A DNA stretch of 64,000 nt, from assembly GCA_963277665.1 (NCBI GenBank), contig OY728166.1, positions 545,287,219 through 545,351,218 of the forward strand, in the 5' to 3' direction. This DNA comes from Viscum album. Lineage: Eukaryota > Streptophyta > Magnoliopsida > Santalales > Viscaceae. The notes under the pieces are model-generated. The model saw only the letters and a program-made list of their open reading frames with translations, was not told the DNA's origin and did not search any database. Every line of letters begins with the position of its first letter. The stretch's first letter is position 1. This document shows positions 40,651-54,100 of the stretch, piece by piece. The translations under genes were made by a program, and so were the position numbers.

Positions 40651-43600
40651 GAGGATTTCAGTGTCTGAAAACACTGAAAATAAAAAAACACTAGATGGAC
40701 TAATTATTACTTGTACTATATATAAATAAACACATTGAAGTGTTCCAATTCTCTGAATTCCAATCAAAATCTCTTTTTATTAAATAGATCCCCCACAAAT
40801 TGAAGAAATTCAAAATCCCCTGGAATTACATATTGTCCGAAAACACATGATGCCACAATCTCCCCACCTTGGAACTTCTCATCCCCAAAAATCTTGATGG
40901 AATAAAAAAATCACTTTATCTACTTGTGTCTTGAAATCTTATTCAAATGGTTGCATTGTGTTTCCAAATGCCCAACACAACATCGAGTGTCACCATATCA
41001 AATAGTACAAGATTGTATAAACTCAAGAAATTTATTGTTTTTCCCATTAGAAACTCTGAGAGATATATTACATGAGCCTATCAAAAATGACACACTATAT
41101 CTACATTTTCACTTTAACCATCCTTCATATGGTTCTTCCACCATAGGTTCAAGCATTTAAGGGACAATTTTTATACATGGAATCTCTACTATCAGAATTT
41201 TCATTCAAAACATTATTGTTTCATTCCATATACAATCCTTGAATGAGACATGATATTATCAAAGGGTCAATTCCAAATTAATGCTATTAAATTAAACTAT
41301 AGGAATACTAGTCATGACACTATCTACTAACCTTTCTAGATACGTCTCTATCCAAAACCCCACATTATTTTGTCAAGCCTTATTAGAAACATATGCTTAA
41401 TCATAAAACCATTACACTTTAAACAATACCCTTTTAAAAAATTTTCCGTGTATATATATTGTTATGGTATATTAAAAAAAACGAGTTCTTGGAGCTCATC
41501 CAAGGGAAACCATGCCTCAACACTTTCAAGGGAGACACTAATACATTAAAAAACTTCTTAGTTTTAAGGGAACCAACACACCCGAATGCAGAATACATCT
41601 GTGAAATAATTTCAAAATAAATATCATGTGTTCGTAAATAAATCCAAGGATAACAAACATGGGAACCAATATATATCTATGGACTAAAAACACCTCAAAA
41701 CAACTATGCGACTTGAGAACACTATGATAGATACCACCGAAACAAGCCCTACTACTTTTAAAAAATTCGCATCACAAAAGAATTATTCTCTCCATTTGTA
41801 CCCAGATGATACCAAGATTAGAGTCATGGTCTTGATTGTACTAAGAGTGCACTAAAAGTATTTAGGCTATCTTAAAAAGGATCTGAGACACTTTCACCAT
41901 AAATAGAGAGAAGATAACAATACATTTTCAGAAAAACAATGACAGAAGAATAAGGGAGGGACTTTCCGAACCATTACATGTATACATCCATATAACAGAT
42001 TGGATACATAATCGAATTTATCACCATCAAATAATAACAAATCCTGTACTATATGAGGCAAACTTTAATTTTTAAACAAATCCATTAATGTCCCATCGTG
42101 ATAAATGATGTTTTCGAATTTTTCATTCATAACCAACAATTCACTATTGTGTTGCCTCAAAATACTAACATGATCCATGATTACCAACCTAAAGGGAGAT
42201 TCAGAGCAGCTCTGAACATTCAAGAAGGTTCATTCTTGATTATTTTCATCTTACCTTGATATAAATATTTAAAAAACATTAATTTGTTTCTCCCCATTGT
42301 AGGAGTGTTTGTATAGTCGAATATTTTATGAACAGAACTCATCCAATGGAAAAATCTTCATCATCCACTATTTATTTTACTAGATATGAACAACATTCTT
42401 TTGAATGTATCAACTAAATGATAAAAAAATTTCCTCAAATACGGTCCATTGGTTTATTTGTTCACTAGGCATACATCTGATGATCCCAAAATATTGATTA
42501 TACTCTTCATGTTTTAGGCATAAAATCCAAAAAATAAACAACGTACTAAATCAATCGATCATATTTACTAAATAATTCCAAAAAATTGGATGATTCATAT
42601 TATTTTTTAATGAATTGATATTTCTACCCCAGAGTTGACAACCATTCTAAGCATAACTGCTCAAGGCTCGATGATTCCACCGAACTCAAAATGTTCATTA
42701 CATGATTTAACAAAATGGAAGGTACCTCATATATCCACTTATACTACACTCTGACTATAAGAGAAAACAAAATAAACCCAAATAATATACAGAGGCTTGT
42801 TATCCCTATAAAAATGAGTCTCTGATGTACCACACAAAAAAACTAATCTAGAGTCACTTTACGTTGTATGTTTGTAGAACAAGATAATGAACTCCAAATC
42901 ATCAAAAAATAAAAGGAAGGATAGGAAGTGTGACACATACTACTAAGTAAATGACAATGGCCAATGCATGTTTATCCCACTAGAACTGAAAATTTCATTA
43001 TTCTAACACTGGAATCAATGATCATACAATACATGAAACCCTCAAAAAAAGATTTTTTTCTTTGGAAGCTAAACTTCATACATGGAAAATGATACAAGAA
43101 TGAATGAAAAAAATAGAAATTTCTCAAAATCACCTAAAAATCGTTATAACTTCTATAGGTGCTACCTGTGGCAGGCTCGCCCCTTAATAATGGAAATCAT
43201 TGACCCGTATTGAGGCCATTCCTATATGTTTTCACTATGCTTAAGGGTAATTTATTTTTATTCATATTTAATAAGAAAAAATCCCATAGGAGATTTTCAG
43301 GTTTCCATTTTAGTGGATTTATATAAGAAACACACATAAATGATTTAAACTACCCATACATGAGGTTTAGGATTAAAAAAAACATAATGTTTATTTTATA
43401 GGAATAAAACCCTACTCATTTAACTCTGTTAACATTTCAATGCTTAATTTTGAAGAAGAAAATATATAACCAAAAGGGAAAATAGATTATTAATTTTATA
43501 CTAAATTTTTAAGAATTGTTATTCGTTAAAATTCTATTGTAATTAGTAAATATTATCACATAACAAATTTTTAAACACTATTCAATTATTTTTAGGACTA

Positions 43601-44879
43601 AAAAATAACTCTATAAGATTAAATGGTCCTCATTTAATTAACCAACATAATAAACATGTAAGAATCCCCATAAAAGTAAAATGTTTTAAAAACCTCCACT
43701 TTATTACATAACAAACCCTCCTGTCGTTACGACTTATGACATATGAAATGAAGAGATCCCTATTATGATCCCATTAATACATTCTAGTTTCATTAAAAAC
43801 AAACCATATTATTTATTCATATAGATTTTTGAAGAACCATTAACAGTTTCATTTTCATAACAACATTTCCTAACTAACCCACATGAGTCTAGTTGTTCCT
43901 TTTAAATTCTATCCATGTGATTCATTAATCCTACAAAAAGGATAGAATCCTTAATAATGAAATTAAATCATTTGTGGTTAAAATAGAAAAAATATCTATA
44001 ATTACTAATGTTATCATATATAAGTAATATGTCATATGATTTGGATTTTTGGGTTACCACCTACCAATATACAATGTTACCATAAACATAACAACATGCA
44101 GGTGGATCCCATCAAATCACAGCCATATTATCTTTGATAAGAAAAAATATAAACTCTACAATATATATAATAAAATGAATTGAATATATATGGGTAATCT
44201 AAAATGGTTATAATATATGGGTCACCCTATAAAAATTATTAAGGTTACCATACACATTATGAATAATAAAAATTAGCTCCCATTTGACCACAAAAATCAT
44301 GTTCTTACCCATGATTAAAAAATAAAATTAGTATCCCAATTGGAAACAAATCCCATTATTTAATTATCTAAACATGTTAATAATGGATATAAATTAAAGG
44401 ATACAATCAAAATGAAATATAACAATTTAATTATAATAATAATACAAAATCATGTTAACAAAAGAAATAATAATTCATAAATTTAACCAAGATATTGAAA
44501 TTCCTAACATCGAATATAAAAATGCTTGGAAATAACACACAAGGTTTACAAACAAATTCATATAGACTAATAATTTATCCTACATGGAATGAAGAATGTG
44601 TTGAATGTTAATTAATTTGGAACCTATAGTGATATTAGTAACTCTTACTTTTTTACATATACGACAAATGGTAAATGCTGTTACATACAGAAATAAATAA
44701 GAAAAATAAGTACACTAGTAACTGATGGTGTGATCATAAGAAATTGCAACATCGAACATCATGAACAAAAATCATGTACATGGAAACATTGACTTTTCTC
44801 AATAAATGGTATGATTACACCTTGGAATGACTATTAACCATTTACCAATACATTCATAGTCTCCTGTATAGTAGCCCAA
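40651..44879. other. AT-rich middle of copy 1, no gene
   Basis: Lies between the two sub-repeats. The ORF at 40924-41160 is partly kept in copy 2 (52721-52939) but shortened and without any family motif. Nothing else stands out. Confidence 0.5.
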
Positions 44880-47100
44880 AATAGTATGAAAATGAATAAA
44901 GACTCTCTCGTATCACTTTGTACTATCCAGACCCAATTGACCACTAAACTGATAGGAGGATCAGTTTCTAGAAAGAATTAATTTATCCTCTATATACACA
45001 ATAGGCTTTTTAAAATCATTGATTCTGTTATAATGAGATGTTGGGGAGACTCTAACCACATGTTCAAATTTATATAGTTGTGTAAGTGTTGAAAATAATT
45101 AAAAAATGAAAGTAATATTAAATTTTAAGTAAGTGGAAGATTATTATAATAACATAGTTTAAAAATGGTAGACAAAAATATATAAAAATTTAGGCATATC
45201 CATATCATGATAAATAAACAATAAAAAGTAACACACATCAAGTATTAAAATACAATAAAGAAAATGAGAGGAAAATCAATGTGGACGGTCTCCACAGGAT
45301 TCATGTGTACTATCTAAGTCATTTAATCCTAACTCCCATTAGAAATGCAAAACCTAATAGATAATTTGAGTATCATAACCCTACAACCAACGAGATATTT
45401 TCTGGTATCCCAATGTAACGATGACTTAAAAAGTTTGTGAGATATACTCAAAATACCACAACAAATGGTTTTTATGCATAATGTAGTTTGTTCATAAAAA
45501 ATAATAATTTTAATATTAATCAAACTAAAGATACAATGCAGAATAAAAAAATAGCCAAGTCAACATAGGTTCCTCAAGGACACCTGGCCGACCATACCTA
45601 AAATTTCATAATTTGGAAATATATGATCCCAAAGAAAATTTTAACAATATATAGAGAAAGCACAATAATACAGGTATAATGAGATAGACCATAACCAACC
45701 ATGTGATTTCTTTTGGCAGTCTCCTAATAGGAATATCAAGTATAAAATATTTTAATTTTATACAATTGTAACTACCAATATTAAATAAATACTATCTTGG
45801 AATATTCAAAGTAAAACCCTTACAAGGATCCAATATATCACACCAGGATCTCTCTATGTCTCAATTCTGTTAGAGTCTATCATATGTGATCTGTGATAGG
45901 CCTTTCCATTGTCACTCATGACCTATTGTGATAAAAAAACAACTAATTTAATTCCTGGTATCCCATGTAGTGGCCCATGTCTTACTAATCCCTCATTAAA
46001 AATATCTCAACAATGACCCCATCCATAGAATCTGCCTTGTGGAATAAGAATCTCATATACCGAGGTATGAAAGATGCATGGTGAGCCCATGCATGAAGGC
46101 CAGAATCATTACCATGGTATACACAACTCAAACTATGAAACTGATCACAAGAATGATGAGACTATCCTTAGAATTCCTTGTAATAAAACCCAAGTATCAC
46201 TCACAAAATTCATAATCCATATAATTAATTAAATTAGCATTATAAGGTTCCATGATAGTAAGAATTAAATTTCAATAGTAAATATCACATTAAAAAGGAC
46301 CGTGTATATTTTCCATTTAATTTATAATGAATATGGGCCACATCACATTTCAAGGTAAATAAATATGATGTACATCATGTAAGAAAATTCATAGTAGTCA
46401 TATTATTTTTAATTGATTTCAGCACACCTCATCTAAGAGTTTATCAAAAAATGTAATATTTTTTTAATAATAAATTCATTTTTCTAGAAAAAAATCACAT
46501 TCAAGAGGTATAAATAAATTCATCAAAATTAATCATTTAATAATTATATCAATCATGGAAAGATAAATTTTTAGTTCAAGGATGAACATACAAAGGGTTC
46601 CATGATCAATGAAGAATCATTCTAAACAGGATGGACTATTAATGGGGTTGTCCAATCACATAAGAGGTGCCTTGGGTTCCATAAACTACTGTATAAAAGA
46701 GATAAATACCATTTACCACCCAAGACAAACCCATGGTAGGTTTTTGAGGTATTTAATCATTAAATTATGGATAGTAAAATCATTTCATCACTCCTATGGG
46801 GAGTTCATGATCAAGGTAAATGTTATATAATTACAAAAAATTGATCATAGAACTCATATATAGGTGTCTATATCAATTTAGGATAATTAGACATATTGTA
46901 AGGTGATGCATTACAAGAATTGACATAAAGAAAATAAAAATATATTTTGAAAAGAAATGAATCATTATAAGAAAATAAATATAGAACCTCCCTGAATTAA
47001 TGTATGACCCACACATCTAATATCATAGATTAATATTGTCTTGTCGGAAAGAAATCGAACAAACCATACAACACCCAGAAAATAAAGAAAAGGGGGTTGT
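44880..47100. repeat. Older sub-repeat b in copy 1
   Basis: Partner of 37860-40200; see the landmarks there. The matching part of copy 2 is about 56565-58785. On the minus strand the GAGTATATCTCAC motif of both sub-repeats recalls the TATACTCACCC block of the gypsy LTRs, so both may be old, inverted LTR sequences. That is a suggestion only. Confidence 0.65.
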
Positions 47101-48165
47101 ACTAAAATTATAAGGCCCTAGGATTAAACATTACATAATCTTGAATTAATATAATAATTCACATTGATGATATTTTCAGGTTTAGATATTTAGAGAATTA
47201 GGTCATAAAATATACATTCCAATTTGAATATTACATGTAGAAACTTCTACTCATCATCCATTTTTTATAAAATAAAAACTCCTAAAAGAAAAGAAACATA
47301 TTTAGTCCCATGTTTTAATCATCTTGAATTTTCATTGATCCCATCCATGATGCTGTTACACATTAATTCCCATGAAAAACATTTTAAAATCTTGGGATAA
47401 TCATAAAATTTTCAATGATGGATACACAAAAAATGAAAATAGTTAGTTTTTTAAAACAAGTAAAACACGAATAATTTATAATAAGTAATAAATTTCCCCT
47501 TTATGAAGTAGTAAATTATGTTCAGTAAATTAAAACTCCTTTATTATCCTTTTATAACCAAAATATTAAAATAAAACCCATTGAAAGAATGCATAACATA
47601 TAAAGGTAACATGACACATAAACATACTTAAAGAGAATAACCATACGGTCAGATTCTACACATATCACTAAATAGAATAGCCATATGCCCGACTTTCATA
47701 CCCAATTTATTGGATGTTATAATGTAACCACCCATACCTGGTTTATGATGTAACCACCCATCATTTCATTTATCACGTTACCACCCTTTAAATTTTCAAG
47801 TACCATTACATAATAATAACACATAAAATATTAAAAATATCATCATTTCAGTAATAACCTTTAACTTTTAATGAAAATATATCAATTAAAGATATTTAAA
47901 TACTCACTACATTTCAAAAAGAATTTTCAATACCAAACCACCTAAAAACAAAATAATGGGTTCTTTTTTCAATTTAGAAACACTATGGCTTTTAGAGGAA
48001 TCCATGTAAAGACTACTATGGTAGAGAGGTCATTATTTCCTCATACATTAAAAATCATTCCTTTTTTCATTTAGTGAAACGATTTGTGGAAAAATATTTC
48101 CTTTGAATGAAAATAAATTTTACAACGGTTTATTAAACACTGTATAAAATAAAGATTAGTATATT
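47101..48165. other. AT-rich end of copy 1, no gene
   Basis: Contains three close TTACCACCC/TAACCACCCA words (about 47724-47790) and AT-rich DNA up to the junction with copy 2. The same words recur in copy 2 at about 59408-59470. Confidence 0.5.
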
Positions 48166-48168
48166 TCC

Positions 48169-51100
48169 TTCGACATTGTATTTTATAAAATAATATTTTA
48201 TTTATAAAATATATATTTTTTTAGTATTGAATGATTATGTATATATGTATTGCGGTTTTCATAAAAAATGTCCATAGGTTTTGATGTCGTAATGATTTAA
48301 GGATGAATGTGTACATTTGAAACTGGAAATGTCTTAGTATTTATTTATTAGATGTACATTCTTATTAAATGTGATGTTTTTTGGAATTTTAATAATATAT
48401 GGGAACTTGATGAACATAGGTTTGATTATTGGGAAATGTATTCTAGGCATACATCTAATCTATCTCGACATTGAAGAGAACTAAAAATAAATAAACATCT
48501 TATAAAAATGATGTAGGTTACCGCATTAACATTGGTGTCATTATATCTATTGTATCTTGCAATGTAATGAATTTATATGATTTATTCATAGCTATTATGA
48601 GGATCCCATGATGTCAATTTTGATCAATTTTCAACCAAGTGATTACCAAAGTGATTGGTGTTTGTTTACTTATATTTGATTCAATATTCATTTATTTTAT
48701 ATAAAAATATATTATTACCATAATAATTGTTTTAAATATAAACGTAATTTTTTTGTTTTATTATCAAAAATATATAAATTTGAACATATGTTAGGAAGAA
48801 AATATTCTAAAAATTATCGAATAATGGTTTTTGAAATGGTGGTTTCCTAATAAAAGTGTTGTAAGTTAGTAAATATTTTTGAAGTTGTTTTTTTCATTTA
48901 ATATAAAATAAAATGAATTTTTTTTAAGAGCTAGTGATGTAATGTATATTTAAATAAACAATAAGGGAGATATTTTCAATATTAAATTTCAAATATAAGG
49001 ATTTTGAAAGTTTGGATAATGGGTATTCATGTGATATAGTGGGAGGTGAGAAATTGATAAATTTTTTCTAACACATATATTTCATTATGGTTTTAGATTT
49101 TGGGAAGCTTATTTCTATGATAAGATATTTTACCATTTTTTTGATTTTCATAGTGACTCACGGAATCAGATGGAGGTTAATTGATTTTTTTGATTCCATT
49201 ATAATTATTCCCATATCATGATTTTATGCTTTCCTTTTCATTAATGTTGGTGAATTATATATACTATTGTATGTAGGAGAGGAAATGGTTTTTTTAGTAT
49301 TAGGGAGTTGAAGGATGGCATGGGGGATTTTCATTAATTTATATACATTTTATTCCAATTATTTTTTAATTGTATTTATAAATATTTTCATATTTTATTT
49401 TGGGAATGGTTTACTTAGTTAAATAATTTCTTTGTTAAAATTTATAATGAAATAACACTTTAAATTTAATTAGATTCCTTTATAAAATTGATTCCAAAAA
49501 TGACGTTTCATAGATTCATAGGACAACGTTTCATCACAAGGTGATTGTGAGTTCCCATAGTTGGTATCATGATACAGCCTATGTAATGTCCTATACTAAC
49601 TGACCACTAAACCTGTATCCAAACTAGTCTTCACAAGGCCTCATGAATGCCACCTCATATGTTGGATGCTACATACATGCTATGAGGGTGTAATGGTTAT
49701 ATGGTGGAGATACGATACCCAAATTATTAGAGTCACACATCAATATAACATATGAAATCAATTAAAATTAGTGGAATAAATAATAAATGAATATGTAGTG
49801 GAATATGAATATTATAACTTTGTAAATGTGGCCGACACCAAAAAATTGGTTTGGATGTCCAAATGATGATATTTAGACGAAATCAAGTTATACACTATAT
49901 GAAGTATAGTAAATTAATAAAAAATAAATGAAAGGAAAAACAAAGTCTCAAGGGATGTATCCACAAGAATCTTGAGTACTGTGTCAGTCATGTGCTCCTA
50001 AATCCCTGGTACAATGCATAGAAGAATCAATAAATTTAGTGCCCTAATCCTATAACTATGTATATTTTTTGGGTACCCCATTGAAATGGTGGCCCAAACT
50101 GGGTGTGAGATATACTCATTAGGCCACGACCAATAGTGAATAAGAATAATACAATTCATTCATATAAAATAAGAATTGTGTAATTATATCTTAGTAATTT
50201 AGTAGTGGTGAATAATTAAATAACCAAGATTTCTCTCATTTCTCAATGATATCTCGCTGACCAAACTTGATTTTACCTATTATAGAATTTTCTAAACAAT
50301 GAGAAACGAGTATCAAGAGATAAGGTATGATAATAAAAGATGTTTCATACAACATTTATAATTATATAGACTGAACCCAAGTATCAAATTTGGTTTCGTG
50401 GTCCCATACCAATGATATCAAATATAAATTATTAGACTTTAATATAAAATTTACTACCAATTTTAAATAAATAGCATCACAGGCTTATCTATGTTGTACC
50501 CTAAAAAGGAACCCATGTATCAAACTAGGATAACTATATGTATCACTTCTATAGGAGTCCATCATTTGATACCCATGAAAGACAACATAGGTATCACTCC
50601 AAGCGTAGTGTTAGAATATAATCTATGATCCCATAACTGGAATTTCACAGAGGGGTCCATGTCTCAATCATGTCTTGGTATGACCATCTCATCAAATAAC
50701 CTTTTCCCAGGTGTCTCCCCTAGGGAACTGGTATTTCTCGTAAAGCATTATGAAGAAATCATTTTCAATCCATCATGTCATACTAGTATCTCCCCATGTT
50801 TATGCAAACACAAACAACATATCTTCTCACAAGCACGATGATCCCATCCTTGAAATTTATTGGATGTAGACACAAGTATCACTCATATCATTAATAATTC
50901 ATTTAATTAATAAATTTAATAATAAATTGGGACTAGATAGTATGAATGTCATTCAATAATCAATCACACATGGAAAAAGACCACGACCATTTTCTATTTC
51001 GTTTTAGAAGAACAAAGGTCCACATAACATGAAAATGGAAATAAATATGAAATAAATCCTATAAAATAATCCCTAAAAATATTAATTTTATATTGGAGAC

Positions 51101-54100
51101 CTAAAACTTCATTGATTAGTTTTATTAAAAAATGTTATAGTATTTAACCAAAAAAATCATTTATCTCAAAATAAATTCAATTCAAGAGGAATAACTCAGT
51201 TTTCCCAAAATAATCATTTTTGAAATCCATAAAAAATGGAATGATAAATTAATGGCTCAAATATGCACATAAAATGATTTCCATGATCAATAAGGAAACT
51301 AAATTTAAGATAATAATCATTTATAGGATGGTCCTTTCCCTTTTCCAGAGCCTTGGTATCATTAAACCATTATTTAAAAGATTTAATGGAAATTTATTAC
51401 CGAAGAAAAACACATGGGAGGTGTTCAGGGTATTTTATCATTTAATTATATAGGGTTAAAATATTTATGGGATACACAGTAGGTGTCCATGATTATGGTA
51501 AATATGATTTAATTATTAAAAATTTATCATTCGAAGCATAAAAATTTGAGTATATAAATTTTGGGTTAAGAAAAACATTCTACGGTGGCGTGTGGTAAGA
51601 GATAGCATTCATAAAAATTTAAACCTTTTATTGTGTAATGAAACATTGAAGTTCATTATATGGACCACCTACCTTTTACCATGGATGACCCACACATGAG
51701 ATTTAAAATAATAATTTTTTGTGGTTTGAATAAATCCAATGAACCATCCAAAACCGTGAATATAAGAAAAAATTGGTCGCACCGGAATAGGGAAATAGAG
51801 GAAGGATGAAACATGAAAGTAAAAGAAGGGTAAGAGAGAGAATATAGAGATAGTTCAATTTCATCCATTAGTGAGTGAAACAATGAAAAACATTATGGAG
51901 ATCTCTTCATCGATATTTTAAAAGGGAGGAGATCACTGTGTGTGGAGGGAGGAGGAGAATGTTGGTAAATATGTGGAGAAGAAAGAGGGTTTGAAATTTA
52001 TGATAATTAAGTGTAGAATATTATTTTCACCTATACAGAACAAGGAATATGGTTTTTACACATGGTTGGTGAAATTTCATGACCACAGTGTGGTAAATAA
52101 CTTCCCATGTAAATTCTTTCCTAGTTAGGGAGCATGGGTACTCTAACTATGTCAATATCATGAAAATATACTTTTTCATGAACATATAGCAAGAAAACGA
52201 CCATGTAACCAACTTTGAAATGTTTGAACTAACCTAGAATAACTTCCTCAACCATTGGATTAGGGAAAATAATTTTACTTAGGGGCTTCATGGTTTTATT
52301 CAAACCATTCTCCCCTATCAGTCCCCCCATATTTTGAGGATTTTAGTGTCTGAAAACATTGAAAATCAACAAAACACTACATGGACTAATTAATACTTGT
52401 ACTACATATAAATAAACACATTGACGTGTTCCAATTCTCTGAATTCCAATAAAAATCACTTTTTATAAAATATATCCCCCACAATTGGAAGAAATTCAAA
52501 ATCCCCTGGAATTACATCTTGTCCATAAACAAATGATGCCACAATCTCCCCACCTTGGAACTTCTCATCCCCAAAAATATTGATGGAATAAAAAAATCAC
52601 ATTATCTATTTGTGTCTTGAAATCTAATTCAAATGGTCGCATTGTGTTTCCAAATGCCGAACACAACATTGAGTGTCACCATAACAAACATTATAAGATT
52701 GTATAAACTCAAGAAAATTTTTGTTTTTCCCATTTGAAACTCTGGGAGAGATATTACATGAGCCTATAAAAAATGACACACTATCTCTACATTTTCACTT
52801 TAACCATCCTTCATATGTTTCTTCCACCATAGGTTCAGGAATTTATGGGACACATTTTATACATGGAATCTCTACTATCAGAATTTTAATTCAAAACATT
52901 GTTGTTTCATTCCATATAAAATCCTTGAATGAGACCTGATATTATCAAAGGGTAGATTCAAAATTAATGTTATTAAATTAAACTATAGGAAACTAGTCAT
53001 GACACTATATACTAACCTTTCGAGATACTTCTCTATCCAAAACCCCACATTATTTTGTCAAGTCTTATTAGAAACATATGCTTAATCCTAAAACCATTAC
53101 ACTTTAAACATTACCCTTTTAAACATTTTTCCATGTATATATATGGTTATGTTATATTAAGAAACAAATGAGTTCCTGGAGCTCAACCATGGGAAACCGT
53201 GCCCCTACACTTTCAAAGAGACACTAATACATTAAAAAACTTCTTAGTTTTAAGGGAACCAACACACCCGAATGCAGAATCCATCTGTGAAATAATTTCA
53301 AAATAAATATCATGTGTTCGTAAATAAATCCAAGGATATCATACATGGGAACCAATATATATATAGGGACTAAAAACACCACAAAACAACCATACGACTT
53401 GAGAACACTATGATAGATACCACTGAAACAAGACCAACTACTTTTAAAAAATTCGCATCACAAAAGAATTATTCTCTCCATGTGTACCCAGATGATACCA
53501 TGATTAGAGACATGGTCTTGATTATACTAAGAGTGCACTAAAAGTATTTAGGCTATCTTAAAAAGGATCTGAGAAACTTTCTCCATAAATAGGGAGAAGA
53601 TAACAATACATTTTCAGAAAAACAATGACATAATAATAAGGGGGGTAATTTTTGAACCATTACATGTATACATCCATAGAACAAATTGGATACATCATCA
53701 AATTTATCACCATCAAATAATAACAAATCCCTTACTATATAAGGAATCCTTTAATTTTTAAACAAATCCATTAATGTCCCTTCGTGACAAATGATGTTTT
53801 CGAATTTTTCATTCATAACCAAAAAATCACTATTGTGTTGCATCAAAATGCTAACATGATCCAAGATTACCAACCTAAAGGGAGATTCAGAGAAGTACTG
53901 AACATTCAAGAAGGTTCCTTCTTGATTATTTTCATCTTACCTTGATGTACACATTTAAACAACATTAATTTGTTTCTCCCCACCATAGGAGTGTCTGTAT
54001 AGTCAAATCTTTTATGAACAGAACTCATCCAATGGAAAAATCTTCATCATCCACTATTTATTTTACTAGATATGAACAACATGCTTTTGAATGTATCAAC

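Larger units (their letters stand above)
35279..48165 (+). repeat. 11.7-kb tandem duplication, copy 1 (with LINE-like insertion)
   Basis: From TTCAACATTGTATTTTAT at 35279 to ATTAGTATATT at 48165, the sequence is repeated in the same direction and order from 48169 to 59849. Without the 1,200 bp of insertion plus one target copy, this copy is 11,687 bp and copy 2 is 11,681 bp. Identity in stretches I compared by eye was roughly 92-95%, with many small indels. The segment is AT-rich and I see no gene. Its short ORFs lack family motifs. Confidence 0.93.

Noticed and set aside
46609..46830. 73-codon ORF kept open in both 11.7-kb copies (also 58294-58515)
   Set aside because: Of about eleven differences between the copies, most change the residue, as expected without selection. 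No known motif, and the copies are too similar for an open frame to mean much.
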